Source: Acetatifactor muris (GTDB lineage Bacteria; Bacillota; Clostridia; Lachnospirales; Lachnospiraceae). Taken from it: 64,000 bases of DNA. Shown one piece after another: positions 6,927 to 15,478 of the stretch. The position numbers and the translations under genes are program-made. The stretch's first letter is position 1, and every line of letters begins with the position of its first letter. The stretch covers positions 1-64,000 of the forward strand of contig JAMPHD010000009.1 in assembly GCA_023663635.1 (NCBI GenBank), given 5' to 3'. Under the pieces are notes generated by a model, which saw nothing but the letters and a program-made list of their open reading frames with translations, had not been told where the DNA came from and ran no database searches.

Positions 6927-6927
6927 T

Positions 6928-8190
6928 ATGTTTGATGTCATTACCGCATTAAGTACAAATTTATTCCGTACGTTTATTGTAAAGAGATTTATATCTGTAT
7001 TCTTTTCTGTTAAAGAAGAAAATAGAGGCAGGGAAAGAAATTATTATTTGCTTTTTTTCTTTGTGACAACGGGATTCTATTTGGCTTTCCATTTTCCGCC
7101 GATAACGATCATGGCAAATTTGATCACTATGTTTATTATTACACAGGCATATGAGGGAGAAACCGGCAAAAAGTTACTGGCGGTTATTCTTATTTATGGG
7201 GTAAATATGGCGTGTGATATTGTGTCAATCTATTCTTTTTCCAATTATACCGTTGGGGGAGGATATAATGAGATTGCGGCATATGTAACGGTTTTTTTGA
7301 TCAGCATATGCGAAATTTTGGTGGAAAAGGTAATCATAAAGAATAAAAAGACGGCGTTTTCACCGCCATATGTGAACTTATTGATTGCAATTCCTGTCAT
7401 CAGCATTGCAATACTGTTTGTACTGATGATGAACAACCTTAATAACCGGGCAATATTGGTACTGACCGGCGCGGGCATATTGTTTATTAATATTTTGATA
7501 TTCTATTTGTATGGCGCGTTGTTGGATGTCTGTTTAAAGTTGGAAGAAAACCATTTGTTTGAAAGGCAAATTGCCGGTTATGCGAATCAGTTGGATTTGT
7601 TAATGCAGTCAGAGGAAAGAGTAACAGCCCTGCGTCATGATATGAAACATCATCTGAATGAATTGCTTATTAAGGCAAATAACGGTGAACGGGATGAAAT
7701 AATCACATACATTCAAGATATGGGAATATTTATGGAAAATAGTAATGAATATTCTCGAAGTGGAAACAAAGAAGTGGACAGTTTACTGAACTACATGTTA
7801 AATAATGCGGAAAAAGTCCTAAATAAAATAGAATATAAGATAAGCATTCCTAAAGATTTGGGAATCCGGCTTTTTGATATTAATATTATACTAGGAAACT
7901 TATTGGAAAACGCCATATCGGCTGCCGGCAATTCAGAGGAGAAATGGTTATCTGTTTTTATAAAATACGAAAAGGGAATATTGTTCATACACATTATGAA
8001 CAGTTATTCCGGCCAAATAATCAGGCAGGGCACGCATTATGTGACTACTAAAAAGGAGACACAGGGGCATGGGATCGGGCTGCAAAATGTCAAAAAAATA
8101 GTAGACAGTTACCATGGCACATTGGATGTAGAACATAAAAATAATATATTTGATGTAAAAATTATGATATATACAGTCAGCCTCAAATAG
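6928..8190 (+). CDS. GHKL-domain sensor histidine kinase (AgrC-like)
   Basis: A 420-residue kinase with about six N-terminal membrane segments (residues 30-200), a dimerisation/phosphorylation helix containing H236 in ALRHDMKHHLNE, and a C-terminal GHKL ATPase (N-box ILGNLLENAISAAG, G-box HGIGLQNVKKIV). This is the AgrC/ComD type that senses peptides in known members. No agrD-like pheromone or AgrB protease gene lies next to it, so the ligand may instead be an antimicrobial peptide exported or resisted by the adjacent ABC transporter. This is an inference from neighbourhood. Confidence 0.82.
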   Translation: MFDVITALSTNLFRTFIVKRFISVFFSVKEENRGRERNYYLLFFFVTTGFYLAFHFPPITIMANLITMFIITQAYEGETGKKLLAVILIYGVNMACDIVSIYSFSNYTVGGGYNEIAAYVTVFLISICEILVEKVIIKNKKTAFSPPYVNLLIAIPVISIAILFVLMMNNLNNRAILVLTGAGILFINILIFYLYGALLDVCLKLEENHLFERQIAGYANQLDLLMQSEERVTALRHDMKHHLNELLIKANNGERDEIITYIQDMGIFMENSNEYSRSGNKEVDSLLNYMLNNAEKVLNKIEYKISIPKDLGIRLFDINIILGNLLENAISAAGNSEEKWLSVFIKYEKGILFIHIMNSYSGQIIRQGTHYVTTKKETQGHGIGLQNVKKIVDSYHGTLDVEHKNNIFDVKIMIYTVSLK

Positions 8191-8205
8191 CAATTTATAA
8201 AATTC

Positions 8206-8263
8206 GCCGTTAAGTATATGAATTTCGACAAATCCCTTAAAGCTAAAGAAAAGATAGTATAAT
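8206..8263 (+). promoter_or_regulatory. Probable regulator-dependent promoter of the ABC transporter operon
   Basis: A TATAAT -10 is at 8258-8263, but the -35 position (CCTTAA) does not match. Upstream lie CCGTTAAG (8207-8214) and a related CCCTTAAAG (8234-8242). LytTR regulators bind pairs of short GTTAAG-like boxes, so activation by the adjacent AgrA-like protein is plausible. The box spacing (27 nt) is not the usual 21-22, so this is tentative. Confidence 0.4.
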
Positions 8264-8299
8264 TAAGAGAATCAAATTTTAGTTAAGGGATGAGATGAA

Positions 8300-9007
8300 A
8301 TGTTAAAAATATCGAATCTTACCAAAAAATATAAAGGGGTAACAGCAGTAGATCATTTTAATTTAGAAATCAGAAGCGGGCATATTTACGGTATTATCGG
8401 TCCGAATGGCGCGGGGAAAACGACTTTTTTTAAACTCCTTGCGGGATTGGCGGCACCTGATTCGGGGGAAATAATTGTATCGACAAAAGAGCCGATTGAA
8501 ACATTCAAAAGAAAAATGAGTTTTATGATCGAGAAACCTTATTTATACGAAGACATGACGGCGCTTGAGAATATTAAAATAATCGGCGGCATTAAAGGTG
8601 AGACTGATGAAGAAAACCTAAGACAACTGTTGGAACTTGTAAAGATTGACAAAACGGGGAAAAAGAAAGTAAAGCAATTCTCGCTGGGGATGAAACAGAG
8701 ACTCGGTATTGCCTGTGCGCTTGCATCAAATCCGGAGATATTGGTATTAGATGAACCAATGAATGGTGTTGATCCGGAGGGCATTGTTGAATTGAGAAAG
8801 ATGCTGCTTGGTTTATGTCGGGAAAAGAACATCACACTTTTAATATCAGGTCATATTTTGGGGGAATTATTTCAGGTATGTTCTGATTTTGTATTCATGA
8901 AGGGGGGACAGATCATAGATAAGATTGATAAAAAAACCTTGCGAAATTTATCTCTTGATCTTGAACAATATTATATGAGGGAGATAATTGGCAATGCGGA
9001 AAGGTAA
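8300..9007 (+). CDS. ABC transporter ATPase, bacitracin/lantibiotic-resistance type
   Basis: A 235-residue ATPase: Walker A GPNGAGKTT (about 35-43), Q-loop region, signature FSLGMKQR, Walker B ILVLDEP and switch-region GHIL in place of the usual THxL. Length and sequence are typical of BcrA/LanF-type ATPases that pair with small ABC-2 permeases to remove antimicrobial peptides from the membrane. Its end overlaps the next permease by 14 nt. With the two permeases and the upstream LytTR/GHKL pair it forms a likely sensing-and-defence module. Confidence 0.85.
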   Translation: MLKISNLTKKYKGVTAVDHFNLEIRSGHIYGIIGPNGAGKTTFFKLLAGLAAPDSGEIIVSTKEPIETFKRKMSFMIEKPYLYEDMTALENIKIIGGIKGETDEENLRQLLELVKIDKTGKKKVKQFSLGMKQRLGIACALASNPEILVLDEPMNGVDPEGIVELRKMLLGLCREKNITLLISGHILGELFQVCSDFVFMKGGQIIDKIDKKTLRNLSLDLEQYYMREIIGNAER

Positions 9008-9731
9008 TTTATATAAAGTTGAAATGTATCGTTTTATTCATTCTTTTTTCATGTTTGTATGCATGGTTACAATCTTTTTTGCAATCATTTTTTTAGCTGT
9101 TGATAATTCCGAAACTTTGCTTGGCGACGGCACGCAAATGGGAGCCATAAATTCCACAATGAAGGTAGTAAATCTGATGATCGTATTTTTGGTTTCTGCG
9201 GCGGCAGCAAATTATGTGGGCAGGGAATTTAAACAAAAGACAATCCATCATGAGATTATGGCCGGATACAGCTTATGGAAAATTTGCTGTGCGAAGGCGA
9301 TTACATGTGGGATTTGTGTTTCAATAATGCTGCAATTATGCATACTTCTGTTTTTTGCGTCTTTTTCAGGAGCATTGCGAATGTATCCGGTTGTACATAT
9401 TTTATTTATGTTTTTTATATTGTGTCATATTTGCACTTGTGCGGTTTTATATGTAATGCTTTGCAGAAATGGTGCGTTAGGCGGTTGTCTGGCATTTGTA
9501 AGATTTACATTACTTGAAGTGCTGATCTTATTTTCGGCGGAGCTGTTTGTGACACCGGATGTCTACAACGGATGTAAGGCATTATCGGTCATGAGTCAGT
9601 GGAGTGCGGTTACTAACACAGATCTTGTGATTTCACCGGTATATAGGATAAGCATTATCGGCGGAGCTGTTGTTGAATACATAGTATTATTAGTTATCAT
9701 ACAATTATCTTCAAAGAGAATAGATTTTTAG
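8994..9731 (+). CDS. ABC-2 permease subunit 1 (LanE/LanG-like)
   Basis: A 245-residue protein with six predicted membrane segments. It shares a motif with its downstream neighbour (NYVGREFKQKTIHHEIMAGY versus VYVGREFRHKTICYEIMSGH), so the two are paralogues forming a heteromeric channel, as in lantibiotic immunity transporters LanFEG. ATG 8994 is used with GAGGGAG 10 nt upstream, and the in-frame TTG at 8988 is less likely. Substrate is not determinable from sequence. Confidence 0.75.
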   Translation: MRKGNLYKVEMYRFIHSFFMFVCMVTIFFAIIFLAVDNSETLLGDGTQMGAINSTMKVVNLMIVFLVSAAAANYVGREFKQKTIHHEIMAGYSLWKICCAKAITCGICVSIMLQLCILLFFASFSGALRMYPVVHILFMFFILCHICTCAVLYVMLCRNGALGGCLAFVRFTLLEVLILFSAELFVTPDVYNGCKALSVMSQWSAVTNTDLVISPVYRISIIGGAVVEYIVLLVIIQLSSKRIDF

Positions 9732-9743
9732 GGGTAACTGAGA

Positions 9744-10463
9744 ATGAAGAAGAGTAATCTGTTTCGGATTGAGCTATATCGCTTTTTTCATTCAATATCA
9801 ATTATGAAATACGCTGTTTTAATTCCGCTGCTATTGTTTTTTATGAGCTATATCAATCTTGTCGGTTTGGAAAGTGAACTTACGGGAAAAACAGTATGGG
9901 CTTCAATGGCGCCGGACTTCTTGTATTTGCTTGCTTTCATCTGTACGATAATAGCGGTATATGTAGGCAGAGAGTTTCGCCACAAGACAATCTGTTATGA
10001 GATCATGAGTGGACATACTTTTTGCGAGATTGCTCTTTCAAAGACTATGAGCTGTGGCATGATCATACCGGTAGTTATGGTTATCTGTATGATGGTATAT
10101 CTGTTGTTTTTTCCGATCGCATTGTGCGAAGATTTTTACTTGCGGATTTTCTGCTTATTATTATTCTTCCTTCATGTATGTTCCTGCACGGTTTTATATG
10201 TCATCCTGTGTCGAAGTTCTGTAATTGGAGGAGTTTTTGCGTTTATCAAATTTTTGGTGATAGAAACTGTTCTTCAGTTGACGTTGTTTAAAGAAGGAGC
10301 TTGGATCAAGGGGTTACTTGTCCTTGAGCAATGGTATAGGTTATTGAATATTGAAGAATCATTATCAAAGGAATTGGTAATAAGTATTTTAACATCAATC
10401 ATAGCTGAGTATGGAATATTACAAGGAATGCTGTTGTGGCATTCTAAACGGCAGGATATGTGA
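9744..10463 (+). CDS. ABC-2 permease subunit 2 (LanE/LanG-like)
   Basis: A 239-residue paralogue of the preceding permease, with six hydrophobic segments and the shared cytoplasmic YVGREFRHKTI motif. It starts 12 nt after the first permease. Last gene of the operon: toxin repeat copy 3 begins about 40 nt after its stop. Confidence 0.75.
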   Translation: MKKSNLFRIELYRFFHSISIMKYAVLIPLLLFFMSYINLVGLESELTGKTVWASMAPDFLYLLAFICTIIAVYVGREFRHKTICYEIMSGHTFCEIALSKTMSCGMIIPVVMVICMMVYLLFFPIALCEDFYLRIFCLLLFFLHVCSCTVLYVILCRSSVIGGVFAFIKFLVIETVLQLTLFKEGAWIKGLLVLEQWYRLLNIEESLSKELVISILTSIIAEYGILQGMLLWHSKRQDM

Positions 10464-10506
10464 ATGGCGATATAAGCTCAATAAGCTCAAACAGCCGATA
10501 TATCCC

Positions 10507-10535
10507 TTGTAGCGTCCGACATTTTCTGATAAAAT
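10507..10535 (+). promoter_or_regulatory. Toxin promoter, copy 3
   Basis: TTGTAG (10507-10512), 17 nt, TAAAAT (10530-10535), conserved with copies 1 and 2 although the spacer has diverged. Confidence 0.7.
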
Positions 10536-10636
10536 ATTTCCATGGGGTACTGCCATAACGGGTAGGCGGTCAGTCCTTCTCAGCAGAGGGGACTATCCCT
10601 CTGACAACGGGTAAACCGGGAAAGGGGGAATTGCTT

Positions 10637-10729
10637 ATGAGTGACTATGAACTGCTGACGGTTGTTCTGATGATTCTTGGGATCATCGTGTCGATTCTGA
10701 CAGCGTACATAAATCACACAAAAAAGTGA
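10637..10729 (+). CDS. Putative holin-like type I toxin, copy 3
   Basis: A 30-residue peptide identical to copies 1 and 2 except I22 to T within the C-terminal end of the membrane span. The Shine-Dalgarno is slightly changed (AAAGGGGG). The amino-acid sequence is preserved while surrounding non-coding DNA has drifted, which argues that the peptide is under selection. Confidence 0.72.
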   Translation: MSDYELLTVVLMILGIIVSILTAYINHTKK

Positions 10730-10811
10730 CCGCCCCGTCCAAAGGTAAGGTCACTTCTTTGTAAGTATCTTTAATTTGGGCTGACCGTCTATCGGCAGTA
10801 TTCCCTTTTGT
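10720..10811 (-). ncRNA. Predicted antisense antitoxin RNA, copy 3
   Basis: Minus-strand promoter TTGACA (10841-10846), 17 nt, TACAAT (10818-10823). The RNA would end at the shared terminator whose arms are AAGTGACC and GGTCACTT. The AraC-type gene at 10887 is transcribed in the same direction and could read into this RNA. Confidence 0.7.
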
Positions 10812-10886
10812 GTTTTTATTGTAGCAGATTTCCCTGCCCCTGTCAAACACTGCGGAAGAAAGTATGCATACTTGGCAAAAGTGCAA

Positions 10887-11722
10887 TTAATGCCGGTTGC
10901 GCTTTCTATACTTCAAAGGAGAAATTCCCATGACCTTTTTGAAGGCATCGGAAAAATAATTACTGTTGGCATATCCGCATTGCGCGGCAACTTCCGTAAT
11001 GGTCAAATTTGTATTCATAAGTAAATCCATGGCGTGTGATATCTTTATTTCAGTGAGGAAACGAGAGTAAGTTGTACCCAGGCGGGAGGTAAACAGCCTG
11101 GAGAGATACGCGTCTGATATGTGCGCGGCTTTTGAGGTTTCCTTCAGGGAGGGATCTTCGGCATAGTGACACCGGATATATTGGATTGCCTCAGGTAAGG
11201 CAAAATGAGTATTCTCTAAAACAGGGTCCATCTCAGGGGAGAGCGACTGACCGCGCAACGCGGTCACGAAAAATTGCACCACAAGGCTTTCCATTACGGT
11301 TTCGGAGTAAGTGTCATAGTTATTCCATTCATATTCGATCAGTTTTACGATCTGATTGATCCGGTCGGTGGTTTCAGGGGTGAGGGTAATGCTGATCCGT
11401 TCATAAAGCATGTCAAATTGTTCCTGCCCAATGATCGCGCTGACGCGTTCTGCCACGGATTCCCGAAATTTAATATCAATATTTTCATAAATACCATCTG
11501 CGATATAGGTGGTACGATGTATGAGATCTCTGTGCATGAACTGAATCGTGCCGGGATGTACGGTCACGGTTTTATGTGGGGTAATTATGATGCGGTCTCC
11601 GGAGATCATATAGCCGATGCCGTACATATTTCCGTGTGATGTGGCAGCCGGCATGGAGTAATGGTTGTCGCGTTTTTGTGAGTTACTTTAAAATTGTAGT
11701 CATGAGGAATCGGTTCTGACAT
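10887..11722 (-). pseudogene. AraC-family transcription regulator, apparently frameshifted near its N-terminus
   Basis: The C-terminal 100 residues form a typical AraC DNA-binding domain with two helix-turn-helix motifs (ETSKAAHISDAYLSRLF and ITEVAAQCGYANSNYFSDAFKK) ending PLKYRKRNRH. The N-terminal half is a cupin-like sensing domain. The best-placed start is ATG 11722 with AGGAG upstream, reading MSEPIPHDYNFKVTHKN...LPHHTEI, but that frame stops unless two bases (TG) near 11624-11628 are removed, after which it continues as YGIGYMISGDR. As written only a shorter frame from ATG 11654 is open (255 residues) and lacks a good ribosome site. Either a pseudogene, a sequencing error or an N-terminally shortened regulator. 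It is divergent from the ABC exporter, its likely target. Confidence 0.65.
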
Positions 11723-11759
11723 AGGGATACTCCTTTGCTGGGTTCATAAGCAGATTTGT

Positions 11760-11945
11760 TTCGCAGTGCGCTCGAAAAACCTGCGGTTTTCCTCGCTCGC
11801 GGGTTTCGCCCTATACATTCAAACTCGCAAGCCGCGCTTTCAGCGCTTTATCGTCTGCTTCGCAGACGGCTTGCTCGTTAATGCCGCAGGAAAATCAAAT
11901 GCCCCTTTCAGGGGCGCTTGATTTTCCCCTGTGGCTATTATATCA
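11760..11945. repeat. Block of triloop hairpins between AraC regulator and ABC exporter
   Basis: Successive perfect hairpins are seen: AAAACC/GGTTTT around 11776-11790; an outer stem GCAAGCCG (11827-11834) with CGGCTTGC (11867-11874) enclosing GCGCT-TTC-AGCGC and CGTCTGC-TTC-GCAGACG; and a nested stem GGAAAATCAA (11889-11898) with TTGATTTTCC (11918-11927) capped by GCCCCT-TTC-AGGGGC. Three of them have the loop TTC. The first part (11760-11792) recurs inverted at 47806-47840. The block may be a REP-like element or a transcript-end insulator between divergent genes. Confidence 0.65.
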
Positions 11946-12039
11946 CAAAATCTGAAAAATGGGGTCATTTTCGCATATAAAAAGAGGTTTTTTCTTAAAA
12001 ACAGATGTATAATTGGGAAAATGCAGAGGAGGGATGTGG

Positions 12040-13719
12040 ATGAGAACTGTTGAGAAGATAAAGAATCCTAATCTGATGGAACCGATTCGGAAACATTGGT
12101 ATCTGTGCCTTTTATATCTGTTTTTTTCGTATGCGCTGACGCAGATATTGGTTCTTGGGAGCAGCAGGATCGCGGATGCGACGGACAGTTTGTTTGCCGG
12201 AGACTTTGTTGACGTGCAGGCATTTATGCTCCCTTTTATCATCCTTATGTTGTTGGGTGGCGCGGCGGCTTTCGGTAAGAGTTATTCCAAAAACACTTTC
12301 AGTATCGCCATGCAGACGGACATGCGCAATATGTTGGTGAATAAACTGGTAAAGATTCGCACCGCGTATTTTGATAAAGAGGGTACGGGTGCGCTTATGA
12401 ACAAACTTTTGTCGGACATGTATCAGATAGAGGCATTGTTTGCGGAATGTATCCCGGAGTTTCTGGTGGCGATGGTTACGATCACAACCGTATGCGCTTA
12501 TATCGGCATACAGAGCATTCGGTTATTGGTGGTGACGGTTATCTGCTACCCGCTGCTTTTTGGGATCGCCAACAGGCTGACCAAGATGGTGGGAAAAGTA
12601 GCCGCGGCGCGCCGACAATTATACGATGATCTGGAGAATTCCGCGTATGATGTCATTCAGGGTATTTTGGTGGGCAAGACCTTTAATTTGTATGAACTGC
12701 AAAAGAAACGTATTTTTGGGATTGCCGATGATATTGTCCAAAATGAATCACATCGCACCAAGGTGTTGGCCGTGAGTTTTGTCATGGGTGATCTGATCCG
12801 CTGGATACCCAAGCTCATCTGCTATTTATTTTGTCTGTATGAAGTCGGTAACGGAAGAATGACGATCGGCATGATTTTTGCCTATGTCATGTTGCTGGAT
12901 CAGATCGCAAGACCCATGGGAAGTATTCCGGGTCAAATTGCCTCTATCAGAGAATATGGTATTTCGGTTAAAAGATTGCAGGAAGTTCTTGATCAGGAGG
13001 AGGAAGTGTCCGGAACAGGTGATTTTGCGCCGGAAGGTGAGATTGTCATGGAGCTTGCGCATGTGAACTTCGGTTATTCTGAAGAAAAGCGGATTTTAGA
13101 GGATGTCAGCCTGTCTGTTCGGAAGGGGAGCAGCGTGGCGTTTGTCGGCAATTCCGGTGGCGGCAAGTCCACCGTTATGAAGATTTTGTGCGGATTTTAT
13201 TACCCTCAGGAGGGGCAGTACCGTATTTACGGACATGAATTTAAGGAATGGGATATAGGCGCCCTGCGTAAGCATATCAGCCTGGTATCTCAGGATGTGT
13301 TTCTCTTTCCCGACACGATCGCCGCAAACGTGGCTTATGGCAAGCCGGGCGCGACCATGGAAGAAATTGTTGCAGCCTGTAAAAAAGCAAATATTCATGA
13401 TTTTATCGCGCAACTGCCGCAGGGCTATGAGACGGAGGTTGGCGAGCGGGGAGCCAAGTTGTCCGGCGGACAGAAACAGCGCATTTCCATTGCCAGAGCT
13501 TTTTTGAAGGATGCGCCGATCCTACTGTTGGATGAACCCACTTCCGCGGTGGACGTGGAGACGGAGCAGGGGATTCAGGAGGTTTTGAAGGAGATTTCCC
13601 GCAACCGGACGGTAATTACGATCGCGCACAGATTAAACACGATCGCGGACGCGGACGAGATTTATGTGTTTGAGAATGGCAAAATAGTGAGAAGGGAGGC
13701 GCGGACAAATGGAATTTAG
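12040..13719 (+). CDS. ABC exporter half-transporter, subunit 1
   Basis: A 559-residue type IV ABC exporter: six membrane segments in the first 300 residues, then a nucleotide-binding domain with Walker A GNSGGGKST, signature LSGGQKQR, Walker B ILLLDEPTSAVD and H-loop AHRLNT, all intact. ATG 12040 follows GAGGAGGG by 7 nt. TATAAT at 12008-12013 is a likely -10. The gene overlaps the next half-transporter by 11 nt, so the two probably form a heterodimer (multidrug, peptide or siderophore type). Several such pairs lie beside AraC regulators, which fits the divergent gene here. Confidence 0.82.
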   Translation: MRTVEKIKNPNLMEPIRKHWYLCLLYLFFSYALTQILVLGSSRIADATDSLFAGDFVDVQAFMLPFIILMLLGGAAAFGKSYSKNTFSIAMQTDMRNMLVNKLVKIRTAYFDKEGTGALMNKLLSDMYQIEALFAECIPEFLVAMVTITTVCAYIGIQSIRLLVVTVICYPLLFGIANRLTKMVGKVAAARRQLYDDLENSAYDVIQGILVGKTFNLYELQKKRIFGIADDIVQNESHRTKVLAVSFVMGDLIRWIPKLICYLFCLYEVGNGRMTIGMIFAYVMLLDQIARPMGSIPGQIASIREYGISVKRLQEVLDQEEEVSGTGDFAPEGEIVMELAHVNFGYSEEKRILEDVSLSVRKGSSVAFVGNSGGGKSTVMKILCGFYYPQEGQYRIYGHEFKEWDIGALRKHISLVSQDVFLFPDTIAANVAYGKPGATMEEIVAACKKANIHDFIAQLPQGYETEVGERGAKLSGGQKQRISIARAFLKDAPILLLDEPTSAVDVETEQGIQEVLKEISRNRTVITIAHRLNTIADADEIYVFENGKIVRREARTNGI

Positions 13720-15415
13720 CGATGAGATCATCAGGCAGTGCGGCTCCGGAGAGGAGGATGGCACCAATGATCTGCGCATTCTGTGGCGAATGCTGAGGAT
13801 GATGAAAACAGGGTTTGTCAAATATCTGTTGGCCATTATATCAATGAGTGTGGTTTTGTCCCTCTTTGATATGATAACGGCGCTCTTGCTCAAAAATATC
13901 ATTTTCCGCGTGGCAAATTATGCCCAAGGGAATCTTTGGGCAGGGCTTTGGGAGGAAGTATTCATCTGCGTGGGCTTGGGATTACTGATGCTCTTTATTT
14001 ATGCAGTATCTTTCTATGTCTACACCATGGAGGCTAAAAAGGGTGGCGCCAATCTGCAGAAACTACTGTATTCCAAATGTATGCGTTTACCCTATTCCTA
14101 TTATGAACAGAATGGCAGCAGCGAGTTCATGTCCAAGGTGATCTATGACTGTGAAAGGGCAAGCGGCATTTATGGTTCGCGTTTCCGACGAGTTTTGATG
14201 CCCTTTTTGATGATGAGCTTTTACCTGATCGCCATGCTCATGCTGAGTTGGCAGGTAACGATCTGTCTCTTTGGCGCCGGCATGACGCTGTTTGTGATAA
14301 ACGGGCTGTTCATTAAACCCATGCAGCGCCTCAGCCGGGAAATGTCCGCCACAAATGTGTCTGTCACCGAGCGGATTTCCAACATTTTGGGCGGTATGGA
14401 GCAAATCAGGATTTTTTCCTTAAAGACCCAAATGGTGGACCAATATGTGACAGAAAATGAGAAGTACCGCAAAGAACAAAACAGGATGAATCTCATGTCC
14501 GCCAAATTGGATGGGTTAAATCAGCTTTTTGAACTTCTGGGTTCTCTGGTGTTTATCGCGTTGGGAATTATTTTTGTGAGCCGGGGGATCACTACTGTGC
14601 AAAATCTTGCGGCAGTGTATCTGTTATATGGTTCCATGAGTTGGAATCTGTTGCAGGTGGGACTCTATATTCCGTCCATGGCAAGTTATTTGGCCAATGC
14701 CAAGAGGGTGCTTGAATTTTTGGATCTTGCGGAGGAACCCGAAAAGTATGAGAGTCATTCGCAAATACGTTTTCAGGGTGAGGCGGAGATCAGTATTCGG
14801 GATGTGACTTTTTCGTATGACGGTATGCAGAATGTCTTGGAGCAATTTAATCTCGATATTCCAAGAGGAAAATGTGTGGCGCTCAAGGCGGAGTCCGGCA
14901 GGGGCAAGAGTACGCTCGCCAAGCTTATATTGGGGTTATACCCCGTTAATGCAGGTAAAATTTTTATCAGGGGGAAAGCGTATGAGGATTATTCTCTGAA
15001 TGAAGCGCGGCAGATGATCGGCTATGTGCCCCAGGAACCTTATCTCTATGATGTGAGCATTGCGGAAAACATTCGCTATGGGCAGCCCGATGCAGACAGG
15101 GAGGATATTATCAGGGCGGCGAAACTGGCGAATGCGCATGAGTTTATCACGCAATTGGAAAACGGTTATGAGACGCGCTGCGGCGAGCGGGGAAATCTGC
15201 TGTCCGGCGGTCAGCGGCAGAGAATTGCCATCGCCAGAGCCATTTTGAAGAACGCTCCCATCCTTATCCTGGACGAGGCTACTTCCGCGTTGGATCATCA
15301 ATCGGAAAGGCTGGTAAACGAGGCTTTGGACAGACTGATGATGGGACGGACTACCATTGTGATCGCCCATCGTGAGTCTACGTTGGCCCACGCGGACATG
15401 GTGGTGGAATTGTGA
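13709..15415 (+). CDS. ABC exporter half-transporter, subunit 2
   Basis: A 568-residue partner of the preceding exporter, with six membrane segments and an ATPase domain. Walker A is ESGRGKST, signature LSGGQRQR, Walker B ILILDEATSALD and H-loop AHRES. The catalytic Glu after Walker B is present in both subunits, unlike heterodimers with one degenerate site. Starts at ATG 13709 inside the previous gene. Cargo unknown. Confidence 0.82.
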   Translation: MEFSDEIIRQCGSGEEDGTNDLRILWRMLRMMKTGFVKYLLAIISMSVVLSLFDMITALLLKNIIFRVANYAQGNLWAGLWEEVFICVGLGLLMLFIYAVSFYVYTMEAKKGGANLQKLLYSKCMRLPYSYYEQNGSSEFMSKVIYDCERASGIYGSRFRRVLMPFLMMSFYLIAMLMLSWQVTICLFGAGMTLFVINGLFIKPMQRLSREMSATNVSVTERISNILGGMEQIRIFSLKTQMVDQYVTENEKYRKEQNRMNLMSAKLDGLNQLFELLGSLVFIALGIIFVSRGITTVQNLAAVYLLYGSMSWNLLQVGLYIPSMASYLANAKRVLEFLDLAEEPEKYESHSQIRFQGEAEISIRDVTFSYDGMQNVLEQFNLDIPRGKCVALKAESGRGKSTLAKLILGLYPVNAGKIFIRGKAYEDYSLNEARQMIGYVPQEPYLYDVSIAENIRYGQPDADREDIIRAAKLANAHEFITQLENGYETRCGERGNLLSGGQRQRIAIARAILKNAPILILDEATSALDHQSERLVNEALDRLMMGRTTIVIAHRESTLAHADMVVEL

Positions 15416-15427
15416 GAGAGAGCCCCT

Positions 15428-15457
15428 TTGACTTTTTTCTTCCGTCATCCGTTATAT
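15428..15457 (+). promoter_or_regulatory. Promoter of the ECF sigma operon
   Basis: TTGACT (15428-15433) and TTATAT (15452-15457) are 18 nt apart, with GAGGGGGTGAT ribosome site downstream. A sigma-A type promoter is the simplest reading. A separate ECF-type promoter was not recognised. Confidence 0.5.
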
Positions 15458-15478
15458 TAAGACAGAGGGGGTGATCCT

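Larger units (their letters stand above)
10505..10862 (+). repeat. Type I toxin-antitoxin repeat, copy 3
   Basis: This copy is more diverged and lacks about 75 bp of the 3' tail found in copies 1 and 2, but keeps sense promoter, leader hairpin, toxin, terminator and antisense promoter. The leader hairpin here is CAGAGGG/CCCTCTG. Confidence 0.8.
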
